From: Bacteroidia bacterium
GTDB taxonomy: Bacteria; Bacteroidota; Bacteroidia; Bacteroidales; VadinHA17
Reading direction: 5' to 3'
DNA length: 32,644 nt
Assembly: GCA_026391475.1 (NCBI GenBank)
Contig: JAPLED010000063.1
Span: forward strand, 1-32,644
In this document: positions 17,069 through 25,571 of the stretch, piece after piece
Position numbering within the stretch: position 1 is the stretch's first letter
Layout of the letters: the number at the start of each line of letters is the position of its first letter
The notes under the pieces: generated by a model
Told to the model about the DNA's origin: nothing
The model's input: only the letters and a program-made list of their open reading frames with translations
Databases searched by the model: none
Position numbers and translations under genes: made by a program

Positions 17069-17731
17069 ATGCAGCAGAAAAATGTAATAATATTCGTAGT
17101 AACCTTGCTTTGCTTAAGGTTAACCGGGCTAAATGGACAAATCGTGAAAGATATCGACGGTAATCTTTATCCTTCAATCACTATTGGAAAACAGATTTGG
17201 ATGGCAGAGAATTTAAAAACAACCAAATACAATGATGGTACAACAATAACATTGGTTACTGATGATAAGGCATGGAGAGCATTAAAAACATCTGCCTACT
17301 GTTGGTTTGATAATGATATTGCAAACGAAGACATTTACGGAGCTTTATATAATTGGTATACTGTTAATACAAAGAAATTATGCCCAAAAGGTTGGCATGT
17401 ACCAACAGATACAGAATGGGCAACTATGAAAAGTTTTCTGGGGGACGTAAGCACGGCAGGTGATAAACTAAAAGAAACAGGGATGACCCACTGGAAAAAT
17501 TCCTTAAACAATGCAACTAACGAATTCGGCTTTACAGCCCTTCCGGGAGGCATGCGACTCGATTCCGGCGTCTTCCCCCTTTTTGGTAGCTCTTACGCTG
17601 TTTGGTGGTCGGCTACAGAGAACAATCCGGAACTGGCTTGGAACCGTGGCCTGTTCTTCAGTAGCAGCAACGTTTACAGGGGCTGCGAAAATAAGCGAAG
17701 TGGCTTTTCTGTTCGGTGTCTCAGGGATTAG
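17069..17731 (+). CDS. Fib_succ_major-domain secreted protein, DGR-target-like tail
   Basis: Encodes 220 residues from ATG 17069, which has AGAGGG four bases upstream and gives the signal peptide MQQKNVIIFVVTLLCLRLTG. ATG at 17045 is an alternative. The 16919 track start runs through the duplicated stub and is unlikely. The domain is complete: IVKDIDGNLYPSITIGKQIWMAENL, then YGALYNWYTV, CPKGWHVPTDTEW, GFTALPGG, VWWSATEN and GFSVRCLRD. Unlike its paralogue it has no lipobox and ends its signal near LNGQ. After LPGG, 15 codons in a row end in C or T (17558-17602) with only 3 adenines in 45 bases, as expected for a DGR variable region. Function is unknown; surface ligand binding is plausible. 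Confidence 0.85.
   Translation: MQQKNVIIFVVTLLCLRLTGLNGQIVKDIDGNLYPSITIGKQIWMAENLKTTKYNDGTTITLVTDDKAWRALKTSAYCWFDNDIANEDIYGALYNWYTVNTKKLCPKGWHVPTDTEWATMKSFLGDVSTAGDKLKETGMTHWKNSLNNATNEFGFTALPGGMRLDSGVFPLFGSSYAVWWSATENNPELAWNRGLFFSSSNVYRGCENKRSGFSVRCLRD
17558..17715 (+). other. Candidate DGR variable region in the second Fib_succ gene
   Basis: The region runs from after LPGGMR to FSVRC. It contains a 15-codon run of NNY codons at 17558-17602 and a second run (TTC TTC AGT AGC AGC AAC GTT TAC), flanked by invariant-looking WWSATEN and GFSVRCLRD. Known DGR templates encode Asn (AAC/AAT) at such sites, and adenine-specific mutation turns them into NNY codons. Adenine is scarce in the first run. 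No reverse transcriptase or template is in the window, so any system would act at a distance. Confidence 0.5.
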
Positions 17732-17781
17732 ACTATTAGACTATTTGGTGTTTGAGGCCTAACATAAAGAATTCCATGCTG

Positions 17782-18327
17782 TTATTCTATTCTGATCAGG
17801 TCGCCCCTCCTGAATTGATACTTTACTATCTCTTTACAGACTGAACAATCACGCAAAGGAGAATTACGTGAGCGTGTTGAAATTTCGGCGGTTATTACCC
17901 TGTCTTTTATTCCCATGATCTTCATGTCGGATTCTATAACCCTGTTTAGCATGAATTTACCATTTGTCTTAATAAGAATCAGATGTTCAGTCATATTCAG
18001 ATATTGACCATGATAATAATCGATGGACACCATTGCATCATCATTTGAATCTTCGTCAATCAGCCCTGCAAATATTCTTGCAGGGTCAATGACATATTTT
18101 ACCTGGTTATCACCTATAGTGACATAATTTATCTTGTTATCAGCTATAGTAACAATTCCATCCATTTCGACTGTTTTTTTTGCTTCTTTAAATTTATCCA
18201 TGGCATATTTGATTGCAATATCCATGACTTCCTTATTAACTGAGTATCCGGAACCTGCTTTGTTATCATTATGGGAGCATGATAATAGTATAGGGATAAG
18301 AAATAATATAAAAAAACTCTTTTTCAT
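17782..18327 (-). CDS. Lipoprotein of unknown function
   Basis: Encodes 181 residues. ATG at 18327 gives MKKSFFILFLIPILLSC, a lipoprotein signal. The 18393 track start adds a non-signal extension. I do not recognise the family. Visible features are a short internal repeat (TIADNKINYV then TIGDNQVKYV), a lysine-rich helix near the N-terminus, and a C-terminal CSVC pair. It is convergent with the second Fib_succ gene, separated by 50 bp. Its 3' end is duplicated at 16835-16940. Confidence 0.8.
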   Translation of the reverse strand: MKKSFFILFLIPILLSCSHNDNKAGSGYSVNKEVMDIAIKYAMDKFKEAKKTVEMDGIVTIADNKINYVTIGDNQVKYVIDPARIFAGLIDEDSNDDAMVSIDYYHGQYLNMTEHLILIKTNGKFMLNRVIESDMKIMGIKDRVITAEISTRSRNSPLRDCSVCKEIVKYQFRRGDLIRIE

Positions 18328-18421
18328 AACTTTAGAATTATTGAATGTTGTCAAAAATATAACAAATGAGGGATTTGGAAAAAAATGATGCAATTTATTT
18401 ACGGTCGGCCCTCTTTTGCCT

Positions 18422-18841
18422 TTATTTCGTATATTTCAACCTGAGGTCAATAATCTTGTCATATACAAAATAGCAAGGGTTGTCGCATTTTGTCTTCTCG
18501 TATCTGACCCTCGGAGTTGCTGAATTAACAGTGATATAATAATTTCCAGGTATATAATAGGTAGCAGTGACGGTGTATTTTTTATTGATGGTTACAGGAA
18601 TCATTGCTTGGGTACCAGAAGGACTATATGAGCTATACAAGACACTATCTTCAAGATTGCCTTCATAAACTTTTATTATTGTCGGACCACCATTATGATT
18701 TATATCAAGCTTCAATTCAAGCTGGATTTTTACAGGTTCGTCTGCTGTGCAATCGGGACATTTAACGAAAATGCCCTGTTCTTCACATGAGAATGGAATT
18801 ATCAAAACAATGAGGAATAGTATTTTTCTGATTTTTGTCAT
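18422..18841 (-). CDS. Small lipoprotein of unknown function
   Basis: Encodes 139 residues from ATG 18841 (MTKIRKILFLIVLIIPFSC, a lipoprotein signal). ATG 18844 is one codon earlier, and the 18883 start is less likely. The mature part has two cysteine pairs, CPDC near the N-terminus and CDNPC near the C-terminus, and beta-rich text (TVTATYYIPGNYYITVNSA) suggesting a small beta-sandwich. No known family is recognised. It is on the same strand as the preceding lipoprotein gene and 94 bp upstream of it, possibly co-transcribed. Confidence 0.75.
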   Translation of the reverse strand: MTKIRKILFLIVLIIPFSCEEQGIFVKCPDCTADEPVKIQLELKLDINHNGGPTIIKVYEGNLEDSVLYSSYSPSGTQAMIPVTINKKYTVTATYYIPGNYYITVNSATPRVRYEKTKCDNPCYFVYDKIIDLRLKYTK

Positions 18842-18875
18842 CATCCTGATACTGCTATATCTGTTTAACATATTT

Positions 18876-18980
18876 CCAGTCACCTATTGATGTCCTGCGG
18901 TCCTGCGGTCTCTCAATCTCTAAGTCTCCTCTTCCCCCAATCTCCCCTTCTTTCTTCTTTACCTGTCGCCAGTCGCCTAT
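18876..18980. repeat. Low-complexity pyrimidine-rich spacer bounded by CCAGTCRCCTAT
   Basis: Between a small lipoprotein and the ankyrin gene. It contains GTCCTGCG twice in tandem, then a CT-rich stretch, and is bounded by CCAGTCACCTAT (18876-18887) and CCAGTCGCCTAT (18969-18980). It has no coding sense. The flanking near-identical 12-mers suggest slippage or a small insertion. Confidence 0.55.
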
Positions 18981-18981
18981 C

Positions 18982-20448
18982 TTAATACCACTTTAAAGTT
19001 TTAATATTGGTCCTGATTTTATCGAAAAAATAGTTATATGAAAAGCCAACTCTGAGCCAGACCGGCCCGTTATGATAAAATTCAGTTTTCAGGTATTCAA
19101 GACCTGCGTTTAAAGAAAAGTTCATTTTTGTCATTTTCATAGAGATTGAAGGAATAACCATGAATTTATTCCCGGGAGTAATAAGAGTTCCTTTTAGCTT
19201 GTTTCCAAAAGAATAACCGGCTAAAAGAGAGGTTGAAAATGCAAAATTACATTTGTCCAGACGATCAGTCAGTGCAAAATCTTTAAACAATCCTGCATAA
19301 GCAACCGATCCCTTATCCATGTATTGATAATACAAATTCTCGGAATTTTTTACCAGAACCCTGGTGTACCATAATTTCGTATCGCAGCCGGCAATGAAAC
19401 CTCCATTTAAAAATGGTTCTTTAAATGAAAGACTTACGCCGGAGTAAATATCATTTAAGAAGAATTTTGACGAGATACCTATAGCTACCTGGTCTATCTC
19501 ATACTTCAATTTCCCTGGAATATTGTGTTTTTCAAGGATGTTGATGATCTCTTTTCTCCGGTATTTTGAGGCAACACTATATGGATTTATAACATATCTC
19601 CCGTAGTTTGTCCATTTATCTCCTGTTTTTAAAAGAAATTCAGTTGCTTCACTGTTGCCAGCTAATATGGAGAGTGTTAATGCATTGTGCCCGGAATTGT
19701 TTTTGGCATAAATATCAGCGCCCTTTTTATTTAAAAGATCCATAACCAGGGTATCTCCATAAAATGAGGCCATAAGAAACGGAGTAAACCCATCATTATC
19801 TTTTTCCTCAGGATTGGCACCATTCTGAATCAGCAGATCTGAAACATCTCTTTTTTCTGCCCAGATTGATGCAAGAAGTGGAGTTGTCCCTTCATCAGTT
19901 TTTTCATCTATTGAAGCATCGTAATACAACAGGAGGTCAACGATATCCAGGTATCCATTCAGCGAAGCATGATGAAGAGGCGTTGCACCATGTCTGTCAG
20001 GAAAATCTATATCAGCGCCTGCTCTTATAAGCGCTTCGGAAATCTCAAAATTTTGATTTTTTACTGCAATAAGAAGGGGCGTTTCATAACTTGTCGTAAC
20101 TTTATCAAGAACAGGATAAAATGTCAGGAGTGTTTTAACTGCTGATAATCTGTTATTTGCGACAGCAAATATGAGGGCAGTAGCCCCTTCATTTGTTTGA
20201 GTATTAATATGAGCGCCTTTCCCGATAAGTCGTATAATCTCTGTATCATATCCTTTTGAAGCTGCTATCATAAGATCATAATTAAGAGCCCCTTCAAAAA
20301 TAAATGGAACATAGTCGGACGTATCAATGTCTGGTAAACCAGGCAATAAACTGTCAATTTTAGTCGACTGGCCATACATATTACCCAGGCATAACAGGAT
20401 TGCTACAAGTAATAATATCCGTAAAACTGATACCCTGACTACACACAT
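18982..20448 (-). CDS. Exported ankyrin-repeat protein with a C-terminal barrel-like domain
   Basis: Encodes 488 residues. A signal peptide (MCVVRVSVLRILLLVAILLCLGNMYGQ) is followed by about seven ankyrin repeats over residues 55-300, with typical text such as GATALIFAVANNRLSAVKTLL, GATPLHHASLNGYLDIVDLLL and GFTPFLMASFYGDTLVMDLL. From about residue 315 the sequence changes to alternating polar/hydrophobic strands ending in aromatic residues (KTLKWY), with GYSF, LNAGLEYL and WLRVGFSYNYFF. This looks like a small outer-membrane beta-barrel. The fusion would place the ankyrin domain in the periplasm or at the surface. The partner is unknown. Confidence 0.85.
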   Translation of the reverse strand: MCVVRVSVLRILLLVAILLCLGNMYGQSTKIDSLLPGLPDIDTSDYVPFIFEGALNYDLMIAASKGYDTEIIRLIGKGAHINTQTNEGATALIFAVANNRLSAVKTLLTFYPVLDKVTTSYETPLLIAVKNQNFEISEALIRAGADIDFPDRHGATPLHHASLNGYLDIVDLLLYYDASIDEKTDEGTTPLLASIWAEKRDVSDLLIQNGANPEEKDNDGFTPFLMASFYGDTLVMDLLNKKGADIYAKNNSGHNALTLSILAGNSEATEFLLKTGDKWTNYGRYVINPYSVASKYRRKEIINILEKHNIPGKLKYEIDQVAIGISSKFFLNDIYSGVSLSFKEPFLNGGFIAGCDTKLWYTRVLVKNSENLYYQYMDKGSVAYAGLFKDFALTDRLDKCNFAFSTSLLAGYSFGNKLKGTLITPGNKFMVIPSISMKMTKMNFSLNAGLEYLKTEFYHNGPVWLRVGFSYNYFFDKIRTNIKTLKWY

Positions 20449-20603
20449 GAATACAAAGTTAATTTTTTGATTCTTTTTTTAATGACTTATAGACAATAGA
20501 GTATTAAATATATTTCAAAAACCCGATTTGCAATTTTTTATTGTAATATTTTTAAAATACTTGCTGATTGAAAAAGAATACTTTTATTTTTGCTCCTGAA
20601 AAA

Positions 20604-21944
20604 ATGTATTATCTGTTGATCAGAAAAAGAAAAATATTATTGGTTACTCTTTTAGTCTCATTGGTGAGTTTCAACCCCGGTGCAAAAGAAAACAGTGTTG
20701 TCATTATTGATAAACTTGTACCCCGGAATGTAAGACTCACAAATAGCAACTCTTCGGGGAAGGAATTTGCAACTGCAGAAAAGACAATAAATTCTTTTTT
20801 GCGGAAGTGGTCGATTGCAGGAGCTTCAGTAGCTTTATCAAAGGATGGTAAACTGATTTTTGCAAGAGGTTTCGGATACGCCGATACTGCATCTATGACT
20901 GAAACTCAACCATATAGTCAATTCCGGATAGCAAGTATTTCAAAACTGGTTACGGCAATCGGGATAATGAAACTCCAGGAGGAGGGCAAATTATCTCTGA
21001 ACGACAGCGTTTTTGGTCCGGACGGAATTCTTAATGATCCATATTTCAGTGAACCGAAAGACAAGAGAGTTTTTGGTATAACGGTTGCACATCTTTTAAG
21101 CCATGAGGCTGGCTGGACTCAAAGATATGGAGATCAAATGTTTATGCCGATATTGATAGCTGAAATAATGGGAATAAAACCTCCTGTCGACACTAAAACA
21201 ATTGTAAGGTTTGCCCTTGATAAAAAGCTCCATTATACTCCCGGAACCAGCCGTGAATACTCAAACCTTGGATACAGCATACTTGGACTGATAATTGAAA
21301 AATTATCAGGAATGTCGTATGAAGAGTATTGCAAGCAGGCAATTTTAGAGCCTCTTGGTATTTATGATATGAAAATTGCAGGTAATCTGCCTTCAGAGAA
21401 AAATCCTTTTGAGGTTACCTACTACGAACCTTCCAACGTGGTACTCAAACCGTCAATCTATGGTACGGGAGAGTTGGTTACACCAAGTTACGGAGGAAAT
21501 GATATCAGGGCTCTTGGCGGTGCCGGAGCCTGGCTGTCCACTGCTCCTGATCTAATGCGTTTATTGCTTGCTGTTGATGGCTACAAAACCAGACCGGATA
21601 TACTAAGTGATCAAAGTATCAGGTTTATGACTGATAACGACAACGGTTTTGCACCGGTGGGATGGAAGACTACAATTTTTAACGGTACATGGTGGAGAAC
21701 AGGGTCATTCCCCGGTAGCACCGGTATGATGAAAAGACAATCTGATGGAATTTCATGGGTTGTCCTGTTTAACTCAAGCGCATGGAATGGTCCTGAAATT
21801 TATTCCTACATCGATAAGATGATGTACAGGGTAGTATCGCAGATTAAACCATGGCCGGAATATGATCTTTTTAGCTATTCTCTTCCTGTACCTTTAAAAC
21901 TCACTTTAACGAATACTTTAACAGGTAATCATTTGTTTTTCTAA
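20604..21944 (+). CDS. Beta-lactamase-fold serine hydrolase (class C / PBP4*-like)
   Basis: Encodes 446 residues from ATG 20604. The track start at 20568 is a TTG twelve codons earlier. An N-terminal signal (ILLVTLLVSLVSFNPGAK) sends it out of the cytoplasm. The catalytic SxxK motif is SISK (serine 111) and the second motif is YSN (residues 219-221) in GTSREYSNLGYSILG. A glycine-rich WWRTGSFPGSTGMM near the C-terminus takes the place of the third motif. The family includes D-aminopeptidases, esterases and class C beta-lactamases, and sequence alone does not tell which. It is divergent from the ankyrin gene and convergent with the TonB-like gene. Confidence 0.88.
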   Translation: MYYLLIRKRKILLVTLLVSLVSFNPGAKENSVVIIDKLVPRNVRLTNSNSSGKEFATAEKTINSFLRKWSIAGASVALSKDGKLIFARGFGYADTASMTETQPYSQFRIASISKLVTAIGIMKLQEEGKLSLNDSVFGPDGILNDPYFSEPKDKRVFGITVAHLLSHEAGWTQRYGDQMFMPILIAEIMGIKPPVDTKTIVRFALDKKLHYTPGTSREYSNLGYSILGLIIEKLSGMSYEEYCKQAILEPLGIYDMKIAGNLPSEKNPFEVTYYEPSNVVLKPSIYGTGELVTPSYGGNDIRALGGAGAWLSTAPDLMRLLLAVDGYKTRPDILSDQSIRFMTDNDNGFAPVGWKTTIFNGTWWRTGSFPGSTGMMKRQSDGISWVVLFNSSAWNGPEIYSYIDKMMYRVVSQIKPWPEYDLFSYSLPVPLKLTLTNTLTGNHLFF

Positions 21945-21991
21945 GACTTAACTACCTCAAGACAGCGCGAAGCGCAAGACAATCAACTCAG

Positions 21992-22741
21992 CTACTGTGC
22001 AACAAAGTGATAGAACAAAGTTCCAGTCTGTATTTTTGGGGAGTTGACATCAGGGTTGAATCTCGAAATTAAAGCTGTTGTTACTGCCGTCTCAATAAGA
22101 CACGGGTCGGAAGTGGTGCTTTCATTTGCAATTATCAGCGCTTTTTCAACAACTCCTTTCTGATTTACATCAATAGTAAGAACCACCTTTCCTGAACCCT
22201 GACATTTATATATAGGAATGGGAAGGTACATGTGGTTACGGCCAGCCAGATCGTAATAGATTCTTGTCGGACCTTTGTAATTTGCAGCCACCACCTGCGA
22301 TTCTTTGGGCTTGTCATTTTCATTTTTTCCGACAGTATCATTCTCAAATGCAAGTTTTTCGTCAGTTTTCATTTCATCCATCTTCTTCTGCTCATCGATA
22401 TAATTGTCAATTCCGAGTTTCCCGCTTTTAATAAGTTCTTCCTTCACCATGTCGATATATTCAGAAGGATTGATCGTCTTTTCCGATTTGTTGGCGAGAT
22501 TTCGTGCAATATTCAGCATCTCATCGTCACCTTTAAGAATCCTTTCAATAGAAGTTGCAGGTAATTCAATCATCTTCTCTTTTATCTCCGACTCCTCTAC
22601 AGGGGCAAATTCAACTTCGAATTTATCCGATAAATCTTTCTGTAATGATTTGATCTGAAATGACATGAATATTATTCCGGCAATAAGATGAATTATTACT
22701 GTACCCAGAATGCCAACCAATCTCCCTTCATACTTTTTCAT
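21992..22741 (-). CDS. TonB-like energy-transducer protein
   Basis: Encodes 249 residues. One N-terminal membrane segment (GILGTVIIHLIAGIIFMSF) is followed by a long charged, mostly helical spacer (residues 35-150) and a C-terminal TonB-like domain (YLPIPIYKCQGSGKVVLTIDVNQKGVVEKALI). The spacer is Glu/Lys-rich rather than Pro-rich, as in many Bacteroidota TonB relatives. It may energise TonB-linked receptors such as SusC or a dedicated one. It lies 14 nt after the next gene on the same strand, so they form a two-gene operon. Confidence 0.8.
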   Translation of the reverse strand: MKKYEGRLVGILGTVIIHLIAGIIFMSFQIKSLQKDLSDKFEVEFAPVEESEIKEKMIELPATSIERILKGDDEMLNIARNLANKSEKTINPSEYIDMVKEELIKSGKLGIDNYIDEQKKMDEMKTDEKLAFENDTVGKNENDKPKESQVVAANYKGPTRIYYDLAGRNHMYLPIPIYKCQGSGKVVLTIDVNQKGVVEKALIIANESTTSDPCLIETAVTTALISRFNPDVNSPKIQTGTLFYHFVAQ

Positions 22742-22755
22742 ACAGAAAAGGCTGA

Positions 22756-23448
22756 TTATTTGCTTCCCGTTTTCCTGATCTTCTTTCTGACCTTGGCGTT
22801 AACAGGCTTGTTGAACTTCTGATTTTTAAATAATCCGTTCTTAACCCCTTTAATAAATTTCGCCCAGGCAAATGGGTTTAGAAGGTTATTGACCGGATAT
22901 TGGTTCCTCGTCGACATGGCACTGAAATTCTGCTCCATTGCGTATCTGTAACCGGCTTCAGGTGAAATCCTTACCCCGGTCTGATTTGCAACAGCCACAT
23001 AAATTGAAGCAAGGTTATCATTCATATTTTCAATAATTGGATCAACAGGACGTTCTTTCGTCATGTCTTTAATAAACTCATTATAACTCTTCCATGGGAG
23101 AATCGTTATTTCTGCAATCGAAATAGTATCAATATCCAGGACAATATCAACTTTACAATGCTTTTCTTCATAAGATACAGGAATAATTGTATGATATCTT
23201 TTGAATCCTAAAGCTCTGAAAAATATAGTATCGCCCGGGGTGCTTGTTATGGAATAGATACCTGTTCTTTCACTTACAGCTCCCCTGCGGAGTTTCCTGG
23301 AGATAACCGCAACACCTTGTACAGGCATGTATGACTCGTCAGTGATAATCCCGCTTACCTGGACGAATCTCTCTGTTTCATTTGTCTGCCCATTTACGGC
23401 GATAAAAGAAAGGATGAAGAATGCGATTGTATAAAAAAGTCTGTTCAA
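22756..23448 (-). CDS. Exported carboxypeptidase-regulatory-like domain protein
   Basis: Encodes 230 residues. The start is TTG at 23448: it directly precedes a signal peptide (NRLFYTIAFFILSFIAVNGQ), and the next Met is about 40 residues in, so the TTG is decisive. Residues about 28-105 form a CarboxypepD_reg-like beta-sandwich (VQVSGIITDESYMPVQGVAVISRK, then GIYSITSTPGDTIFFRALGFK). The rest is a basic tail (KVRKKIRKTGSK). In Bacteroidota such proteins often accompany TonB-family proteins, and here the TonB-like gene follows in the same operon. Exact role unknown. Confidence 0.82.
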   Translation of the reverse strand: MNRLFYTIAFFILSFIAVNGQTNETERFVQVSGIITDESYMPVQGVAVISRKLRRGAVSERTGIYSITSTPGDTIFFRALGFKRYHTIIPVSYEEKHCKVDIVLDIDTISIAEITILPWKSYNEFIKDMTKERPVDPIIENMNDNLASIYVAVANQTGVRISPEAGYRYAMEQNFSAMSTRNQYPVNNLLNPFAWAKFIKGVKNGLFKNQKFNKPVNAKVRKKIRKTGSK

Positions 23449-23949
23449 TTAGAACTGTGTTTTTATCTGGTGAAATCGAGTTGCGTATGCAAAATAAACA
23501 TTATTGAGTGTAACGGTAAAACATTTAACTATATTTTAAAGTCTAATAATAGATATTCCCAATTAATGATTTCCGATATTCATAATAGATTTAAAATGAG
23601 TATCCGTTTTGATTTATAAAATCAATTTTTTTTACTAATGATAATTATTAAGGCATATACTAAAAAATCATATTTTGGACTAAAGTCCGCAATCAGCTCA
23701 TTATCAATAACCCCGGACTTAAGTCCGGGGTTATTGAACGTCCATAAAAACAGGGCTTTAGCCCTTAATTCTTCTATATTAATAATTTCCGATTTTCATA
23801 TTATATTTAATTCATTCGTCATTTTTATATATGGAAAATATTTCAATATTTGTTCATTAAATTTCAGATCATTCTATCTGGTTTCACAAAAACCTGATAA
23901 CCTAATAACTCAATATCATATATTTTACAGAAAATTATTAAAATCCTAT
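23449..23949. other. Divergent spacer upstream of iorA, no gene
   Basis: About 500 bases between divergent operons. The track extends the iorA frame back to 23638, but that 104-residue extension has no homology to IorA and runs through the REP-like hairpins, so it is not coding. Contents are AT-rich DNA, three hairpins (23677-23764) and two similar about 35-bp stretches around TTTCCGAT at 23562-23596 and 23778-23812 that flank the hairpins. Confidence 0.7.
23677..23764. repeat. REP-like element of three hairpins, one a 34-bp perfect palindrome
   Basis: Three inverted repeats with related cores: GGACT-AA-AGTCC (23677-23688), a perfect 34-bp palindrome centred on CGGACTTAAGTCCG (23704-23737), and GGGCT-TT-AGCCC (23753-23764). 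Hairpins of this kind, dispersed between genes, resemble REP elements. No T-run follows, so they are not obvious terminators. No mobilising TnpA-REP gene is seen here. Confidence 0.75.
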
Positions 23950-25551
23950 ATGAAAAAACTACTATTAATGGGTGATGAAGCAATAGCTCAAGCTGCTTTA
24001 GATGCAGGTTTGAGCGGGATGTATGCTTACCCCGGAACTCCTTCCACCGAAATAATGGAGTATATCCAATCATCAAAAGATGCTTCTTACCGTAAAGTAC
24101 ACAGAGAGTGGTCCTCAAATGAAAAAACTGCTATGGAGGCTGCTCTTGGTATGTCTTACGCCGGTAAAAGGGCTATGGTTGCCATGAAACATGTTGGCCT
24201 GAATGTAGCTGCCGACGGTTTTATTAATTCTGCACTGACAGGAGTAAATGGCGGCCTTGTTGTAGTCTCAGCTGATGATCCCTCCATGCATTCCTCTCAG
24301 AACGAACAGGATTCAAGGTTCTATGGGAAGTTCGCATTTGTCCCCTGCTTTGAACCATCTGATCAGCAGGAGGCGTATGAAATGATTTTTGATGCTTTTG
24401 AAGCATCTGAGAAATATAAACTTCCGGTTCTTTTCCGGATTACTACCCGCCTTGCTCATTCAAGAGCAAGTGTTCAGTTAAAAGAAGTCCTTCCTGAAAA
24501 AAAACTATCCCTGCCTTCAGATCCTCTTCAGTTTGTTCTTCTTCCTTCATTTGCAAGGAAAAAGTACAAAGTTTTGCTATCATCTTATGAATCATTAAGA
24601 TATGAAAATAGAATCTCGAAATACAACTCTTTTAAAGATGGCAGGAAAAGAGATCTTGGGATAATTGCCTGTGGAATAGCCTATAACTACCTGATGGAGA
24701 ATATTGCCGGCACTGTTGATGATTTTCCGGTTCTGAAGATCTCGGCTTACCCTTTTCCAAAAGACCTTATTAAAGACCTAACCGACAGGTGTAAAGAGGT
24801 TCTCATCCTTGAGGAGGGAGCTCCTCTTATTGAAGAAGCTTTAAGAGGAATTCTGGATAATGGAATAAAAATTTATGGCAGGCTTGATGGAACAGTGCCC
24901 CGCGATGGTGAACTAAACCCCGCTATTGTTGCAAAAGCCCTTGGTTTGCCGGCCAGTTATGGAGAAGAGGTTCCGTCACTTGTTAAAATGCGACCGCCAT
25001 CATTTTGCAAGGGTTGCGGACATACCGATATGTTCAATTCTTTAATCGAAGCTGTGAAACCTTATGGTCCGGGACGGGTTTTTTCCGATATAGGTTGTTA
25101 TACCCTTGCAGCTCTGCCTCCATATAATGCTATAAATTCATGTGTCGATATGGGTGCTTCAGTGACTATGGCGGTGGGAGCAGCCGATGCGGGTCTATTC
25201 CCTTCAGTTGCCGTAATAGGTGATTCAACTTTTACCCATTCCGGTATGACAGGTCTGCTTGATGCTGTAGTGAAAAATTCATCAGTAACTATCATTATAT
25301 CTGATAATTTAACAACAGGGATGACTGGTGGTCAGCAGTCGCAGGCAACCGGTAGGATCGAACAAATCTGTGAAGGTATTGGAGTAGCATACGAGCATCT
25401 GAAAATTATAATTCCATTACGTAAGAATCATGAGGAAAACGTACGTATAATGAAAGAGGAGTTTGAATATAAAGGTGTTTCAGTAATTATTGCCTCACGC
25501 GAGTGCATTCAGACAGCCACAAAAAGAAAAAGATCAGAAGGTTCAAACTAG
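23950..25551 (+). CDS. iorA: Indolepyruvate ferredoxin oxidoreductase, alpha subunit (without ferredoxin domain)
   Basis: Encodes 533 residues from ATG 23950 (MKKLLLMGDEAIAQAALDAGLSGMYAYPGTPSTEIMEY). It oxidatively decarboxylates aryl-pyruvates from aromatic amino acids to aryl-acetyl-CoA and passes electrons to ferredoxin. The N-terminal pyruvate-binding domain has YAYPGTPSTE, EWSSNEKTAMEAALG and KHVGLNVAADG. The C-terminal thiamine-diphosphate domain has CKGCGHTDMF, GDSTFTHSGMTGLLDAVVKN and GMTGGQQSQATG. Classic IorA continues into a two-cluster ferredoxin domain, but this one stops after RECIQTATKRKRSEGSN with no cysteine cluster. IorB follows 20 nt later as an operon. Confidence 0.92.
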   Translation: MKKLLLMGDEAIAQAALDAGLSGMYAYPGTPSTEIMEYIQSSKDASYRKVHREWSSNEKTAMEAALGMSYAGKRAMVAMKHVGLNVAADGFINSALTGVNGGLVVVSADDPSMHSSQNEQDSRFYGKFAFVPCFEPSDQQEAYEMIFDAFEASEKYKLPVLFRITTRLAHSRASVQLKEVLPEKKLSLPSDPLQFVLLPSFARKKYKVLLSSYESLRYENRISKYNSFKDGRKRDLGIIACGIAYNYLMENIAGTVDDFPVLKISAYPFPKDLIKDLTDRCKEVLILEEGAPLIEEALRGILDNGIKIYGRLDGTVPRDGELNPAIVAKALGLPASYGEEVPSLVKMRPPSFCKGCGHTDMFNSLIEAVKPYGPGRVFSDIGCYTLAALPPYNAINSCVDMGASVTMAVGAADAGLFPSVAVIGDSTFTHSGMTGLLDAVVKNSSVTIIISDNLTTGMTGGQQSQATGRIEQICEGIGVAYEHLKIIIPLRKNHEENVRIMKEEFEYKGVSVIIASRECIQTATKRKRSEGSN

Positions 25552-25571
25552 TAACCCCAAAAAGAATTAAA

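Noticed and set aside
21945-21991. Short GCGC-GAA-GCGC hairpin between the convergent hydrolase and TonB-like genes
   Set aside because: A 4-bp stem with no T-run is too weak to call a terminator.
23609-23633. AT-only hairpin followed by eight T, terminator-like on the plus strand
   Set aside because: No gene is upstream of it on the plus strand and the stem has only one G-C pair, so it is more likely an AT-rich coincidence.
23638-23949. 104-residue N-terminal extension of IorA in the track
   Set aside because: It runs through the REP-like hairpins, has no homology to the family, and ATG 23950 starts exactly at the conserved MKKLLLMGDEAIAQAA text.
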